Notes under the pieces: model-generated
The model's input: the letters and a program-made list of their open reading frames with translations, nothing else
Told to the model about the DNA's origin: nothing
Databases searched by the model: none
In this document: piece after piece, positions 10,901 to 17,805 of the stretch
Layout of the letters: each line of letters starts with the position of its first letter
Position numbering within the stretch: position 1 is the first letter of the stretch
Made by a program: the position numbers and the translations under genes
From: Eukaryota sp. TZLM1-RC
Lineage: Eukaryota; Metamonada: BaSk clade
Reading direction: 5' to 3'
Assembly: GCA_040285825.1 (NCBI GenBank)
Contig: JAUPSS010000001.1
Location: 1,054,001-1,118,000 of the forward strand
Length of the DNA: 64,000 nucleotides

Positions 10901-13146
10901 GAATGGTCAAGCTGCAAAACCTTTTCCCAATGAACGTCCTGTTTAATGTGGTAAAAAGTTATTTCAGAAGTATCAGTTAAATGAAGCAAATCCAATTCAG
11001 AAACAGTAGTTGATTGATCTTGGTAAAAATGATATTGTAAATCGTTTTTAGATCTAATAGAATCAAATAAAAACTGACCAGGTTCATTGAAAATTGTACT
11101 GGAATAGGATTGTTCATAATGAGGGTTCATCTGAGAATCACCATCAATTTCTAATACTGATTGGGAACTTTCTAATTCAATTATACCAGGATTACTACCA
11201 CTAGCAACAATATTAGAACCAGTTGTGCAATGAAGGTAATCTTCCCACAGTAAAAGCTTAGCATTGTGGCGTAAATTAAGATTACCCCGAATTCCATGTC
11301 TGTTACTACGAGTATTATTGTACATTAAACGAAGGTTATTATTGTCATGAATAGTAACAGTAGATTCACTTTGGGATTCAAAAAGTAACCGAACATTGGT
11401 GGTTGCGGCATTTGAATTTGATCGTTGCTTTGTTAAAGTACCAGAATGAGCATTAATCATTGGAAAATTACCAGATTTTAGGTTGTAAGAAACAATTTCA
11501 ATAGTGTCTTGAATACGCATGGAACCTCTATTTTCAAGGACTACTCCCGTTTCAAAGTAAAGATAGGGTAAATGAAAACTACCTGGAACTGTTCCTTTTC
11601 TTCCAACTAACAAGGTTCCATAATTGGTGATTTTGGTATTATGGCGGAGAATGTTGAAAACAGTAATGAAAGAGTCACTTCCAGAAGTACTAATCTGAGG
11701 TAACAAAATATCAGAAGCATGCATTTGAAGGTTTCCACTAACAGCAGTCAGAGTTCTTGCAATAATTCTGCCACGTGTCAGTGAAACATTTTCACAATTG
11801 AGATAACCACTTCCATCTAATTGCAAATAGCCATCTACAATATCAATATTGCCCAAGTTGATTGTACCACCAGTAGTGATTCTAACTGTGCCACGATCAA
11901 TGTTGAAGTTTGTAGTTGTAGAGAATAAACCAGTAATGGTTAAATGACCTCCACTATTTACATTGACAGTTGACGCTGATACAGAAGACCAAGTAGTGGT
12001 ACCAGTAACAGTAGAAGTAGAGGTAAGGGGTTCAAATCCAGATGAAAGAGTCATTAACGGGGGCTGTATGTAGTTGATGGTGCCATTAATAACTGAAGAT
12101 TCTAACAAAACCAAATCAATTCCTATATTGAGAATATTATTTGATGAAATTACCAAGCTTGAAATCAATTTAGGTAGAGTTGAAGTAAAAGAACAAGAAA
12201 GAGTAGCTTCACCAACAATGACAGTAGTTCCTTTAACTTTAATATTTGAGTTTGAAGTAAATGATAATGAAACTTGATTTGTTATTTCAAAGTCCCCATA
12301 TACTGTAATGTTACCATTCAGCAACTTTGTTTTTGAGCCTTGAATTACGAAATTTTCAGTTATAATTAGATTTGAAACATTTAAATCACCATCGAACCAA
12401 ACCAAATTTCCTTCAATGACTTCATTTTCAACAGTGAAATCTTTGTCAACAAAGGTATCATCCATTAAAACACTTACCTCTTCTTCATTCTCTCCTCCTT
12501 TAACGTAGGGAAGCAACAACTCCCCACCATTCAATGGAACATTGATATTGTCAATGTCAAAGAAAGAGTCTTCTTTGAACTCTACCAATGAGTCTGGTAG
12601 AAGAGGGCTAGTTTTCAAGTACTGACATGAACTACCCTCGGAAAAAGTAAGGTTCGAGTAAGAGGACATGGTAACAGTGGAGGTGACGTTCCAGTTTCCA
12701 AGTATATAAACCTTTGAATGAGCAGATAGGGTAATGTTGGTATGATTCGAAGCACTCAACATGGAGGATAATACTGAGATTCCAGAGTCAAAAACTACGT
12801 TGGAGCCAGGTAAGAGGACAATGGTTGATTCTATTCGACCAACCTGAAAGATAATCTCTTTCGTTACAGACAGGTTGACGTTCGGAGAGCTAGAGCGAAG
12901 AGTTGCCCCTGAATGAATCGAGAGAGAAGGAACGGTATAAGACTCTGTAAGTGTGACAAAATATTGAAAGTGGCAACCTGGAAGAACTATGTTTGCATTA
13001 GAGGAGGAATCAGATGGTGAAAGTCCTTCGATCCAATTATGATAATCTTGAAAGTCTCCATCACGACAGCTCTTCCACTCGTAATGATCTGCCATTGTTA
13101 GACTCCATAGCAGACAACAGATCAAAAGAAGTCTGAAATTGGACAT
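1978..13146 (-). CDS. Giant surface protein: signal peptide, beta-helix-like ectodomain, IPT/TIG-like region, Cys-rich repeats, multi-pass C-terminus
   Basis: A single uninterrupted frame of 3722 residues starting at an ATG at 13146. Residues 1-20 form a signal peptide (hydrophobic LLLICCLLWSL). Residues about 20-1350 are Ser/Thr/Asn/Gly-rich with strand-turn repetition, as in right-handed beta-helix adhesins; about 762-875 carries imperfect repeats with a GDLxIDDL core. Near residue 1400 a CCGxxxRPCxT motif resembles polymorphic outer-membrane/pectin-lyase-like proteins. Several IPT/TIG-like stretches lie around 2150-2600. Residues about 3350-3475 are Cys-rich with a CxPCPxGYY motif (GCC2/GCC3, ephrin-receptor-like). 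The last about 240 residues hold several hydrophobic segments, probably 6-7 helices, and end four residues after the last one. It is likely a plasma-membrane adhesin or receptor; ligand unknown. No intron is needed. It is convergent with the LINE at 1-1800 and divergent from the broken copy at 18537. Confidence 0.9.
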   Translation of the reverse strand: MSNFRLLLICCLLWSLTMADHYEWKSCRDGDFQDYHNWIEGLSPSDSSSNANIVLPGCHFQYFVTLTESYTVPSLSIHSGATLRSSSPNVNLSVTKEIIFQVGRIESTIVLLPGSNVVFDSGISVLSSMLSASNHTNITLSAHSKVYILGNWNVTSTVTMSSYSNLTFSEGSSCQYLKTSPLLPDSLVEFKEDSFFDIDNINVPLNGGELLLPYVKGGENEEEVSVLMDDTFVDKDFTVENEVIEGNLVWFDGDLNVSNLIITENFVIQGSKTKLLNGNITVYGDFEITNQVSLSFTSNSNIKVKGTTVIVGEATLSCSFTSTLPKLISSLVISSNNILNIGIDLVLLESSVINGTINYIQPPLMTLSSGFEPLTSTSTVTGTTTWSSVSASTVNVNSGGHLTITGLFSTTTNFNIDRGTVRITTGGTINLGNIDIVDGYLQLDGSGYLNCENVSLTRGRIIARTLTAVSGNLQMHASDILLPQISTSGSDSFITVFNILRHNTKITNYGTLLVGRKGTVPGSFHLPYLYFETGVVLENRGSMRIQDTIEIVSYNLKSGNFPMINAHSGTLTKQRSNSNAATTNVRLLFESQSESTVTIHDNNNLRLMYNNTRSNRHGIRGNLNLRHNAKLLLWEDYLHCTTGSNIVASGSNPGIIELESSQSVLEIDGDSQMNPHYEQSYSSTIFNEPGQFLFDSIRSKNDLQYHFYQDQSTTVSELDLLHLTDTSEITFYHIKQDVHWEKVLQLDHSILRILKTDGDLKIDEFDQEDGTTEIGDVGGDLIIDDLIVDGDFTVDEVEGDLFIENIIVKNNGDLNIGKVDGDLTIDDLVAGGNFKVGDVGGSTDIRHIQLIGDGEIDVPTSGGSDDLDIGEGQIIHYAEINDDFIIDGDVNCNGGSFFIDRVAQQFRVNSLNLVNCHLEIKRIDGNFNVLETIHETNSVLILGDNRGTSTVFGTFTLVSGSSFVINGHNVNFNAKLLIQSTSTFEVQSLTNNMFVQDIELNSGSSGRAQFSNIDGTLTLRNTDIRSGSFDINNVNTLTIPSSRTFRNRGGSASLSVGTFNLNSATFTHTSGTTTISNGQINTNSATLFSVSGGTCSLQCPSSPRHLDSATVTGGRLNFCNNNAYTVRKLHWTGGSIYANDLTIEEPFFVEDVSLSIYSNSKLTFLEPFSIVGSSSMDIGDSAQIISKKDFTVSSPFTVTSSGHGSSSRRSLLNVYGFANINANTDLQLKLITQKNLTLSAVSLFATEFDLGSHVKLEDDASIDSDHTIVIKQSKWISGYGSLLHKTHIYGEIYPHDKLEVEADLVLQSTATLHAYIYDASSITRVYSTGHVTLGGTLDVSFTMQPIGRNDGFAVLKYSSYHANFANTNFKCATFLDHEYHSDEFIITISSSIIPDLQKVSYIQHIGTDNRCCGTVERPCQTFGRIKERMGGKGTVWVLPGEFTSGTLPYEFYNVEWDVKRANNTVKFPCPSSNAPLLSIIDSDMKFTGINLLSCSVASLRITGSTITFEDFAVEQSNNNGHVEVIDSNIKFTNSKFTELEGKVFDISDNSKVEILASDFVSLKSPITNVIVNKDNSSLILSDSNLYHSCVKSFIYSKNSESIVTNMNSYHFYGYNGGLLDSFDSKITINNLKTIHQSSSSPNPVSCSIDSPIFKLRSTTSFDLSNSKVSGFRSKTFDSKDSDVNISEVEIVDSDTSEHFSFDSSTVNVVSLTLRNLTGSPVSQAKGQSTFSSSNYEFNVISDKHDLTHSHFVKNCNDKVSKSSYSVESINFNLKISDMKFDNFEGIVGDVKSDDQFGRLSVKAGDSTSTMDSDFGKVDPSIISTTNSSISISDFLVVNSDLNFMEAFTSDVVFNSLNVSNCHSSLFFNTTLSSVQLNNVIVDHSKGQFLLAQDTSEVVFGNFTLEKVASDSPLIEVFDTDFFSVDFDVFDCELFSLFDSLKSNSELTKTYLINLTLTSGNLLNLDQSYLELTQLEMVGYTFDGIPNVFTCKQQNYLISSINSTFTIIQSDLIGCLVDTILYFELNFEDSTAFFVSFLDYLALTKLSLANSTIELKTKHSVLFSSIVLDGKSSISGKDKYLNLELMVGELATIKECVGTREWQIKFNFHFAELIEDFVLIDEYNSAFKKLFSFSNYTSLTFNDNYAANSSLDYFEVHFSSPIIQFFHKTFFQLCSPELSIPSTPTQGKEFLLNGTNLGHDSLLISSSTISFIIPDSPINHESIRLFVFPGSGCHDVEVKRSLDNIILLLTFCCDTPTVDFTQLNSFSFQNILFLKGQNFFNSLDLINVDFFDATLDYSIISINHTELVIQIDNICDFSSTFSLAIVVDGLSSKSYEFSVIFPLYNTSSNSLNPFDEEISLTLNQDLTFNTLSQCNDIELVGNVPLNWTITGPTEFELTFDLAGVDSLQLLVQLSKNFTHVIEVPVVDFYVLPTHYICITHQICIIKVCVLFDNVDLHDYFPVGEGDISITEYEVLKPGCFLIKYIVKNRNKANIRLCTKSRCKNIESLPEAVTIDSLSPKLVQWQYKTTDVLMTLTGENFDHYDSTLWENSVIFGGQVVEVSIEGPTSATFTIGFTSIGNHSLQYTGFGSVVDLFTVNCDDFLVIVPLYFPQSELIIYSHFSESYLELFYGNEIFKISADKNSLITQKEPKIITLDFRTVSEMITLDHISEFIAVNLSYNFSINFPYSVSNIEINSLSSCSVEYASKENQIELEVLGSEVEVCVIELVVNYYESTVTKELIFQIVEPPKCKILANDYSSRSDNITLNILIEAGFSNFNDYYLTIDDKYLAYELIFCVENAEYYVQTIEVTLIPYHLNLTNPVSIVDFELVSDIFGLLLATQLQIFDIELFSESTTSIFTPGDVVIETNAVLKPPIYCVIQGKSFDVIIDGLNLICKNVIISSYKEFVKVSIYYFDLEIGSLELASEPFFVDQCFVADQVSHVQYTDLVISTEPLIHLFDKTRCCLVALGDCYSSFKAGEEFTIQFTETYQIMSITLTTNSSCWHFSQTSPIRLSNTTNDVWKCESLLNGFDDALMCSIEVDFSNIDSITFEILKNVLLFEIEIHGYKGSKCLRPIDDFLGMTSTGDFVSINGYYNVDGKMFEVIDSITTLLDDTILGKVITKPFNVNYSFSSPDCYHPTSMISALIEPQKPQSIILVNDTVTMISNSFILNFQCRDSNNLIVNCFDFGQTNLVNFTSFSYNYYYIQSFNSIQFVIHSIFPGNHSISLGIVQNSKLNFLLFQEFKEELLVNVFEINQCNRLNLFYSSCSLITLEITLNTQDLLVNYTQSLSLYEVDLSHDLMITHYVSSFNEYEVTGLPLAEIEILFSHQSTLTSAMFTLNDCDPTRINLNNECHCKPGTVLGSVGECEPCPLGYYLDNPLLGQCIGCPQDKITQSIGSSNLSECVCPKSEFDDGKVCTKCPKFSTCEYGELVSVSNGYKFTLETGAISCPYRYSCRNNQCRFNTKGIDCTECIDGTKRYGFVCIGASTFTTIIGLAFNLVLAFLLIISEYYLRFSKNFYKRIWNQINMPSLSENAIYLLTQYTGQVICPLRILMVLSVLINGNIVFITVPFSLSASLFGNRFGFLLLISCFLINYYFCRKVLGHKFQFKDSYYCHFCLFTGFIGIYAKLIVFELDIEILLLLGVLVYCYNVLHKYHKDNDRFRSLLLALLLIILLNSEFTIQLITQTIVFLVSTFFSGQKNAVVSYIGALCSIVLLVIHVFYS

Positions 13147-13975
13147 GATCTGGTATAGTCAGTATCAGTCAAAATATTTGATTCACAAATTCTAAAATCA
13201 TGTCTCAAAAATCCAAATTGTTGATTATTTATCAGACAAAATTAATAATTTCTTCAAAGTACGTGAAATCATCCGGAAATGGTAGAAAGGTAACAACATG
13301 GGAACGAAACATTGTGTCGTAAAAGGGTCTCTGGGAGTAATGGAATGATGACACTTAAAGCAACAAGACCAGTTATCGTTACAAGCTTCAACATCCTTCA
13401 AAATTAGTCCAAATCATCAGAAATTAGGAATTTGAAACACAAAGACAGATTTTTGTTATCAGTGAGGAAAATATTTCTGCACATGTCCTGAGAATTTCTC
13501 ATTAATTTATAAAATAAATATCACCACCACTGATGTAAACTTCTGACCACCAAGAGTTAGTATACGCTAAACACCTTGGAAATACGTACAGAAATGCACA
13601 CAAACCATCATTTAGCATATGCATTCAAAAAGTAATTTTTTTGGGAAAAGCTGCTCTCATGTTCTTTTCTCAAGAATTTACTTATTTTTTGAACTTGTGT
13701 ATTCTATCATCACATTAAAAATCCAAGACGAAAGTTCTTTTTTCTATTTACAATAAAAATTGTGATGTTCAACGCTCCATAATCATAAGTATAACTATTG
13801 ACGTTGGTGAAAATTTTAAAAAAATATTACTACATTTTTACAAATAATCAGTATTTGTTGTCGAAAGGTGTGAGTTATCTTGATTTTTTAGTTATATTTA
13901 TTTATTAGAAAACTTATAAATCAACATCTAAATAATCCATCTCTCCCAAAAAACAATTAGATGCAACTCTCTCAT
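9739..13975 (-). repeat. Left arm of a large inverted repeat (about 4.2 kb)
   Basis: Reverse complement of this stretch matches 17700-21847 almost base for base, covering the first about 1130 codons of the giant gene, its entire upstream region and the end of a LINE tail. The proteins over the first 282 residues differ at one position (Lys versus Glu). The arms are separated by about 3.7 kb of unrelated sequence. Boundaries are read by eye: the inner end lies inside a LINE 3' tail, the outer end lies in coding sequence. Confidence 0.9.
13147..13905. other. Upstream region of the giant gene, within the inverted repeat
   Basis: No ORF of note. The sequence is shared in inverted orientation with 17800-18536, so both family members have the same promoter region. 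AT-rich with T and A runs; no convincing promoter element could be named. Confidence 0.6.
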
Positions 13976-14046
13976 AGTGAAATCCAAGAGAAAGCAAAGC
14001 ATCAGAGACCCTTCTCAACATCCCCTTAATAATAGAAAAAGTCTAG
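13906..14046 (-). mobile_element. LINE A2 3' tail fragment
   Basis: Reverse complement encodes the end of the A2 protein (SDALLSLG..YERVA, then LGEMDYLDVDL and stop) followed by the AATAAATAAATAT-rich 3' end seen in the copies at 33391 and 42378. About 140 bp survive. The inverted repeat arm begins inside it. Confidence 0.8.
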
Positions 14047-14530
14047 TTGGTTGTTGTATACCATGTCTACCCCAAATAAAAATTTGTTCGAACTGGGTAT
14101 AATGGGGAGAGTGTGTTATTGATACTTGGTGCGCGATACTACCGACATTGAATGTTCACAAACAATCAGTATGATCCGACTCCTGTTAATTTGCGTTGGT
14201 TCGTTGATAGTACAGAGATGGAGTAATACTGAGTCGCACTTCTAGAACGTATAAGTTTGGTATCTGATTCATGCAGTTGATCACTATACCAAGATATGAA
14301 AGAACTTTAACTTTGAAGAGATCGATGTCCACTGCACCTCAAATACAATCAGAAGAAGTGAGAAAAACTGTTGGATGTCTATGGAATTGTAATGTTAATT
14401 CATGGTGTGGATCAGCATCTTTGGAATGAAAGTCGTCAAGTTTTGAAAACCTCAACATGATTCATTTCAACTACTTTTTCCACTAATCTCCACAGGTTAC
14501 TACTATTTGACATTTTTGTGCTGCTGGCCG
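14047..14530. other. Intergenic, no gene seen
   Basis: Unique spacer sequence between the inverted-repeat arms. No long ORF, RNA gene or repeat could be recognised. Confidence 0.5.
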
Positions 14531-15307
14531 ATGTCCTCTTCACCTCTGATTCTTGGTCCTCCCACTACATCTGAGCCGGTTCCTCACACAACTGATCCTC
14601 CACGTCTTCTTGCTGTTCATTCCGCTTCCAGATTCGTTGAAGTTTCAACTTGTCTCATATTGTCTTACATCACATCATCTCAACATCAGTTCGTCTCTGT
14701 TTCTTTCTCATTTTTCTTCACCCTTTCTTCCTTTTTCGCACCCCACAAGCGTCTCTTCTCCCTCAATCGCCGCTTAACATCCTTTCTTACACTCCTCCTC
14801 TCTTTAACTCTTGTTCCTTTGTTCTTACCAAGGTTTTCATATTCAACTTTTCTGGTCTCGGTGATTACTATTTCAATTTCTCTTTTTATAATTATAGAAT
14901 TTGCTATTCTTTCCCATTTCTTAACCAATAATTTGGTGCTATTCCTCACATTTTCATCTATTTTCTGGGTCATTCCCTATTTCATCTCACCCTATCGTTG
15001 TGTTTACTCTGATTTTAGTTCAATAATTAGTCTTATTCCAGTTTGTTTGCTTTGTGGGTTAATGGTTTTATTTTACAGTGAGACTGGTTGTTTTATTATT
15101 TTTCCTAGTTTGGTTGTTTGTTTTTATTTATTTGTAGTTGAGTTTTGTAATGGTATTTTTGATTTTTATCATCATCAATCTAGTTTTCTTCAATTTTGGC
15201 TTGTTTTTGGTTCTTTTTTTCAGTTAAGTGAGGCGGAACGGTTTGTCTTTGCCGTCCTCAATCTACCTGAGTTTAAGAGACAAAACTTAAAATCAAGTAA
15301 GTTTTGA
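14531..15307 (+). CDS. Possible multi-pass membrane protein, hypothetical
   Basis: An open frame of 258 codons from the first in-frame ATG at 14531 (an earlier frame opening at 14507 has only a TTG). The product has a Pro/Ser/Thr-rich start of about 60 residues, then roughly six hydrophobic segments rich in Phe, Leu, Ile and Val, and a short basic end. The plus strand here is strongly pyrimidine-rich, which alone can create hydrophobic open frames, so this may be spurious. No family is recognised. It lies in the unique spacer between the inverted-repeat arms and is followed directly by a LINE fragment. Confidence 0.35.
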   Translation: MSSSPLILGPPTTSEPVPHTTDPPRLLAVHSASRFVEVSTCLILSYITSSQHQFVSVSFSFFFTLSSFFAPHKRLFSLNRRLTSFLTLLLSLTLVPLFLPRFSYSTFLVSVITISISLFIIIEFAILSHFLTNNLVLFLTFSSIFWVIPYFISPYRCVYSDFSSIISLIPVCLLCGLMVLFYSETGCFIIFPSLVVCFYLFVVEFCNGIFDFYHHQSSFLQFWLVFGSFFQLSEAERFVFAVLNLPEFKRQNLKSSKF

Positions 15308-15384
15308 GAGAAATAGTCTAGCAATTATTGTGGTTTTTTATGTTCAAATTCAAGACAACAGGTTCATTATAAGCTTTTTTCCCA

Positions 15385-15540
15385 TGTAAATAGAACTGTA
15401 TTTTCTATGTTTAAGGGGATGTTGAGAATGGTTTGTGATACTTTGCTTTCTCTTGGATCTCACTATGAGAGTGTTCCATCTGGTTGTTTTTGTTTTGTGA
15501 GAGATAGATTATTTAGATGTTGATTTATAGGTATTTTCAT
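15385..15540 (+). mobile_element. LINE A2 3' tail fragment
   Basis: Resembles 33890-34030: the stretch meaning 'FKGML.MV.D.LLSLGSHYE' and the closing 'YLDVDL' stop codon are still visible, with frame breaks. About 150 bp of the 3' end only. Confidence 0.75.
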
Positions 15541-15949
15541 GTTTTAATGATGAAAAATCGCACTGTTGATTCTTCATTTTGACTTGGTATTTTTTTTGAA
15601 TTCATGTTTGGGTACAGAGAGTGTATTAATTCGTGAAATAATTTTATTTTTTGACCTTTTTTTGACCTTTTTTTAATGGTTTATCAAGTAAGATGATGAA
15701 GATAATTGAGATACATCACGAGATGCTGACGTGGCACTAGTCTCATGTAACTGGGATGCAGATAGGGTGAAGAGCCGGTCAGGTGTAATTTAGATACTAT
15801 TGTGTGTGTAGGATCATTTTATATAACCTGTTCATTAAGAATTCATTGTGATGTAGTATGAAACTACCATGGCTGTGAATCATCAAATCTGGGTTGATAT
15901 TTATAATAAATGCAATAATGCAAAATTATAAAGTAAAATTTTATTTATT
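15541..15949. other. Intergenic, no gene seen
   Basis: Contains a short direct repeat of TTTTTTTGACC near 15653-15670 and a TGACGTGGCA motif at 15729. No coding or RNA feature supported. Confidence 0.5.
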
Positions 15950-16397
15950 GAACATGCACATTTAATTAAATCAACTCATAACTAATGGGACGAAATTTAT
16001 TGTACCAATGTCCTCTACAGAATCTTGATCTGCTTGCTGTCTAGCTCAAGCTTCTCTAATTCGATTGAAAAACCGAAGCAATCTATTAATTATGGCAATT
16101 TGAATCAGTGAACGCCATAAAAAGATATCAAAATCTTTTCATTATTTTTTCTTGAACCAAAAAACAAATAAACACTAAAAAATAAGATAATAATTATAAT
16201 ATATCAAAGTTCCTGCTTCAACTGATAGTCGTACGTTTATAGAAAATGGGAAAGCAATAAAAACAAGTGGTTTATTTCTATCAGCATTAGCTTCTTCAAT
16301 ATCTTTGTCATATTTTCTATGATTTTCTTTTGCTTTAAAATCAAGAGCATCTACAAAGACTATGCTTTCTTCTTTGAACCGAAATGTTATTTGCAAC
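15950..16397 (-). mobile_element. LINE family B fragment, degenerate
   Basis: Reverse complement matches the C-terminal half of the family B endonuclease protein (ALDFKAKE.HRKYDK.IEEAN...LVFIAFPFSIN.RLSVEA) and ends with the family B 3' terminus, a TGTGCA-like end next to TTCAATAAA. Frames are broken. Best intact relative: 25012-25875. Confidence 0.8.
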
Positions 16398-16734
16398 TTG
16401 ACAGGAATAATAAACAGAGGGCAATAATTATATAATTGTACTCAAGAAATTCAATCCAATTGAATATAGTGATATAACAAAGTCGGTGTTTCTTGTTTTT
16501 CTTGCTATTTCCTGCTATCTCCTGCTATTTTTTCGAGTATCGTATAATTTCTATTCATCATTTCACCCCCAGCTTTGATATTCATGATTTGATCCTTAAA
16601 TGTAACCTATAATTTCGGCAATTGTTGCGAAACTTTCCACAAATGTTGATAAAAACCATACAAATTTTTTGAAACTATTTTTTTATTTGTTCAAAATATT
16701 CACGCAAAAAAAACTAGAACTTTTACTTTGAAAT
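16398..16734. other. Intergenic, no gene seen
   Basis: Includes a short run of near-repeats of 'TTCCTGCTAT' around 16508-16535. Nothing else supported. Confidence 0.5.
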
Positions 16735-16990
16735 GCAAACAAATCAACCAAACAAAAGGCAGGAAACTAAACCAGAAAGTAGAGCTCAATATCCTTAACA
16801 CACGCATCAACATCATCAAATCTCTTCAATGCGCGATTTTCATACTCTATTCCTAATTGTAACCGTGCTTTGGTTGTCATTTCTCGAGTTGCTTTAAGTG
16901 TACTAAAACAATTCTATTGTGCCAGAAATTAAACATCAACTCTTTTCCTGCTCTTTCTTTTATTAAACATCTGAAACCATACGATGTAAA
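16735..16990 (-). mobile_element. LINE A1 3' fragment
   Basis: Reverse complement matches the 3' end of the A1 copy at 41245-42357: LGIEYENRALKRFDDVDAC-type sequence and the DIE(F/L) C-terminus. Point differences remove the normal stop. Only about 250 bp remain. Confidence 0.8.
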
Positions 16991-17699
16991 TACCGAATAA
17001 CCATTTGCTGCTTGATGAGAAATGCACATCAGCTTGAATACTGAACCACATACACTTAAGAAAATAAAAAGTTCTATCCATTACTCACTATCGTGGAATA
17101 GATGTGTGAAAAATGAGGACCATGGTCCACATAGGATCTCTTACAGAGCCACAATTGGCAGTAAATCCCGCCTCTGCACCCCGTGTTGCCATGGGCATAA
17201 CGAAGGTTGATGATGAGGTGGTCATCTAACGGTGAAGAAAATTGAATTTTTTTATTCTTAGTAATATTAGATTTGAACCAATACAACTTCAGCCATTATA
17301 ATCACAAACCAACAGGAAATATTTTTGTCTATGTAGTAGAAACCGACTGATCTTTGAAGACTTTCACACTCAAAGGTTGTTACAATGTGAACATAAAAAA
17401 TGGATAAGGAGGAGAAGATTTTCCAGGTTAAAGCTAACCAACATGGTTCCAAGAGTTTTTCAAGTTGTGAGTAAACCTCCAATGTCCCATCTCGAAATTA
17501 TGAGATTCTCAAAAACAGACCAATATCTCTTCACAAAATATAGTTCCTGAGAAAATACCTCAGCAACAATGGATTATACCATGGAAGAGATCTCTTTGTA
17601 AGAATTGAATTGGGGCCAAACACGGTCAAAAAACATGTCAAGCTTTTGTGTAGAAGGCCATTTGAGTTAAGATTGTACATCCTGAAGTTGAAATATACA
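16991..17699. other. Intergenic, no gene seen
   Basis: Unique spacer; a slightly GC-richer patch lies around 17110-17230. Short ORFs on both strands have no recognisable content. Confidence 0.4.
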
Positions 17700-17805
17700 C
17701 ATTATAGTAGAAAGTTGCATCTAGTTGTTTTTTGGGAGAGATGGATTATTTAGATGTTGATTTATAAGTTTTCTAATAAATAAATATAATTAAAAAATCA
17801 AGATA
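17700..17805 (+). mobile_element. LINE A2 3' tail fragment at the inverted-repeat junction
   Basis: Encodes the A2 C-terminus (LGEMDYLDVDL-like) and AATAAATAAATAT tail. It matches the tail at 13906-14046 in inverted orientation but is shorter at its 5' side, where the inverted repeat stops. Confidence 0.8.

Noticed and set aside
14686-14973. Highly charged minus-strand ORF
   Set aside because: Shadow of the pyrimidine-rich stretch; Lys/Arg/Glu content is the complement of TTC/TCT runs.
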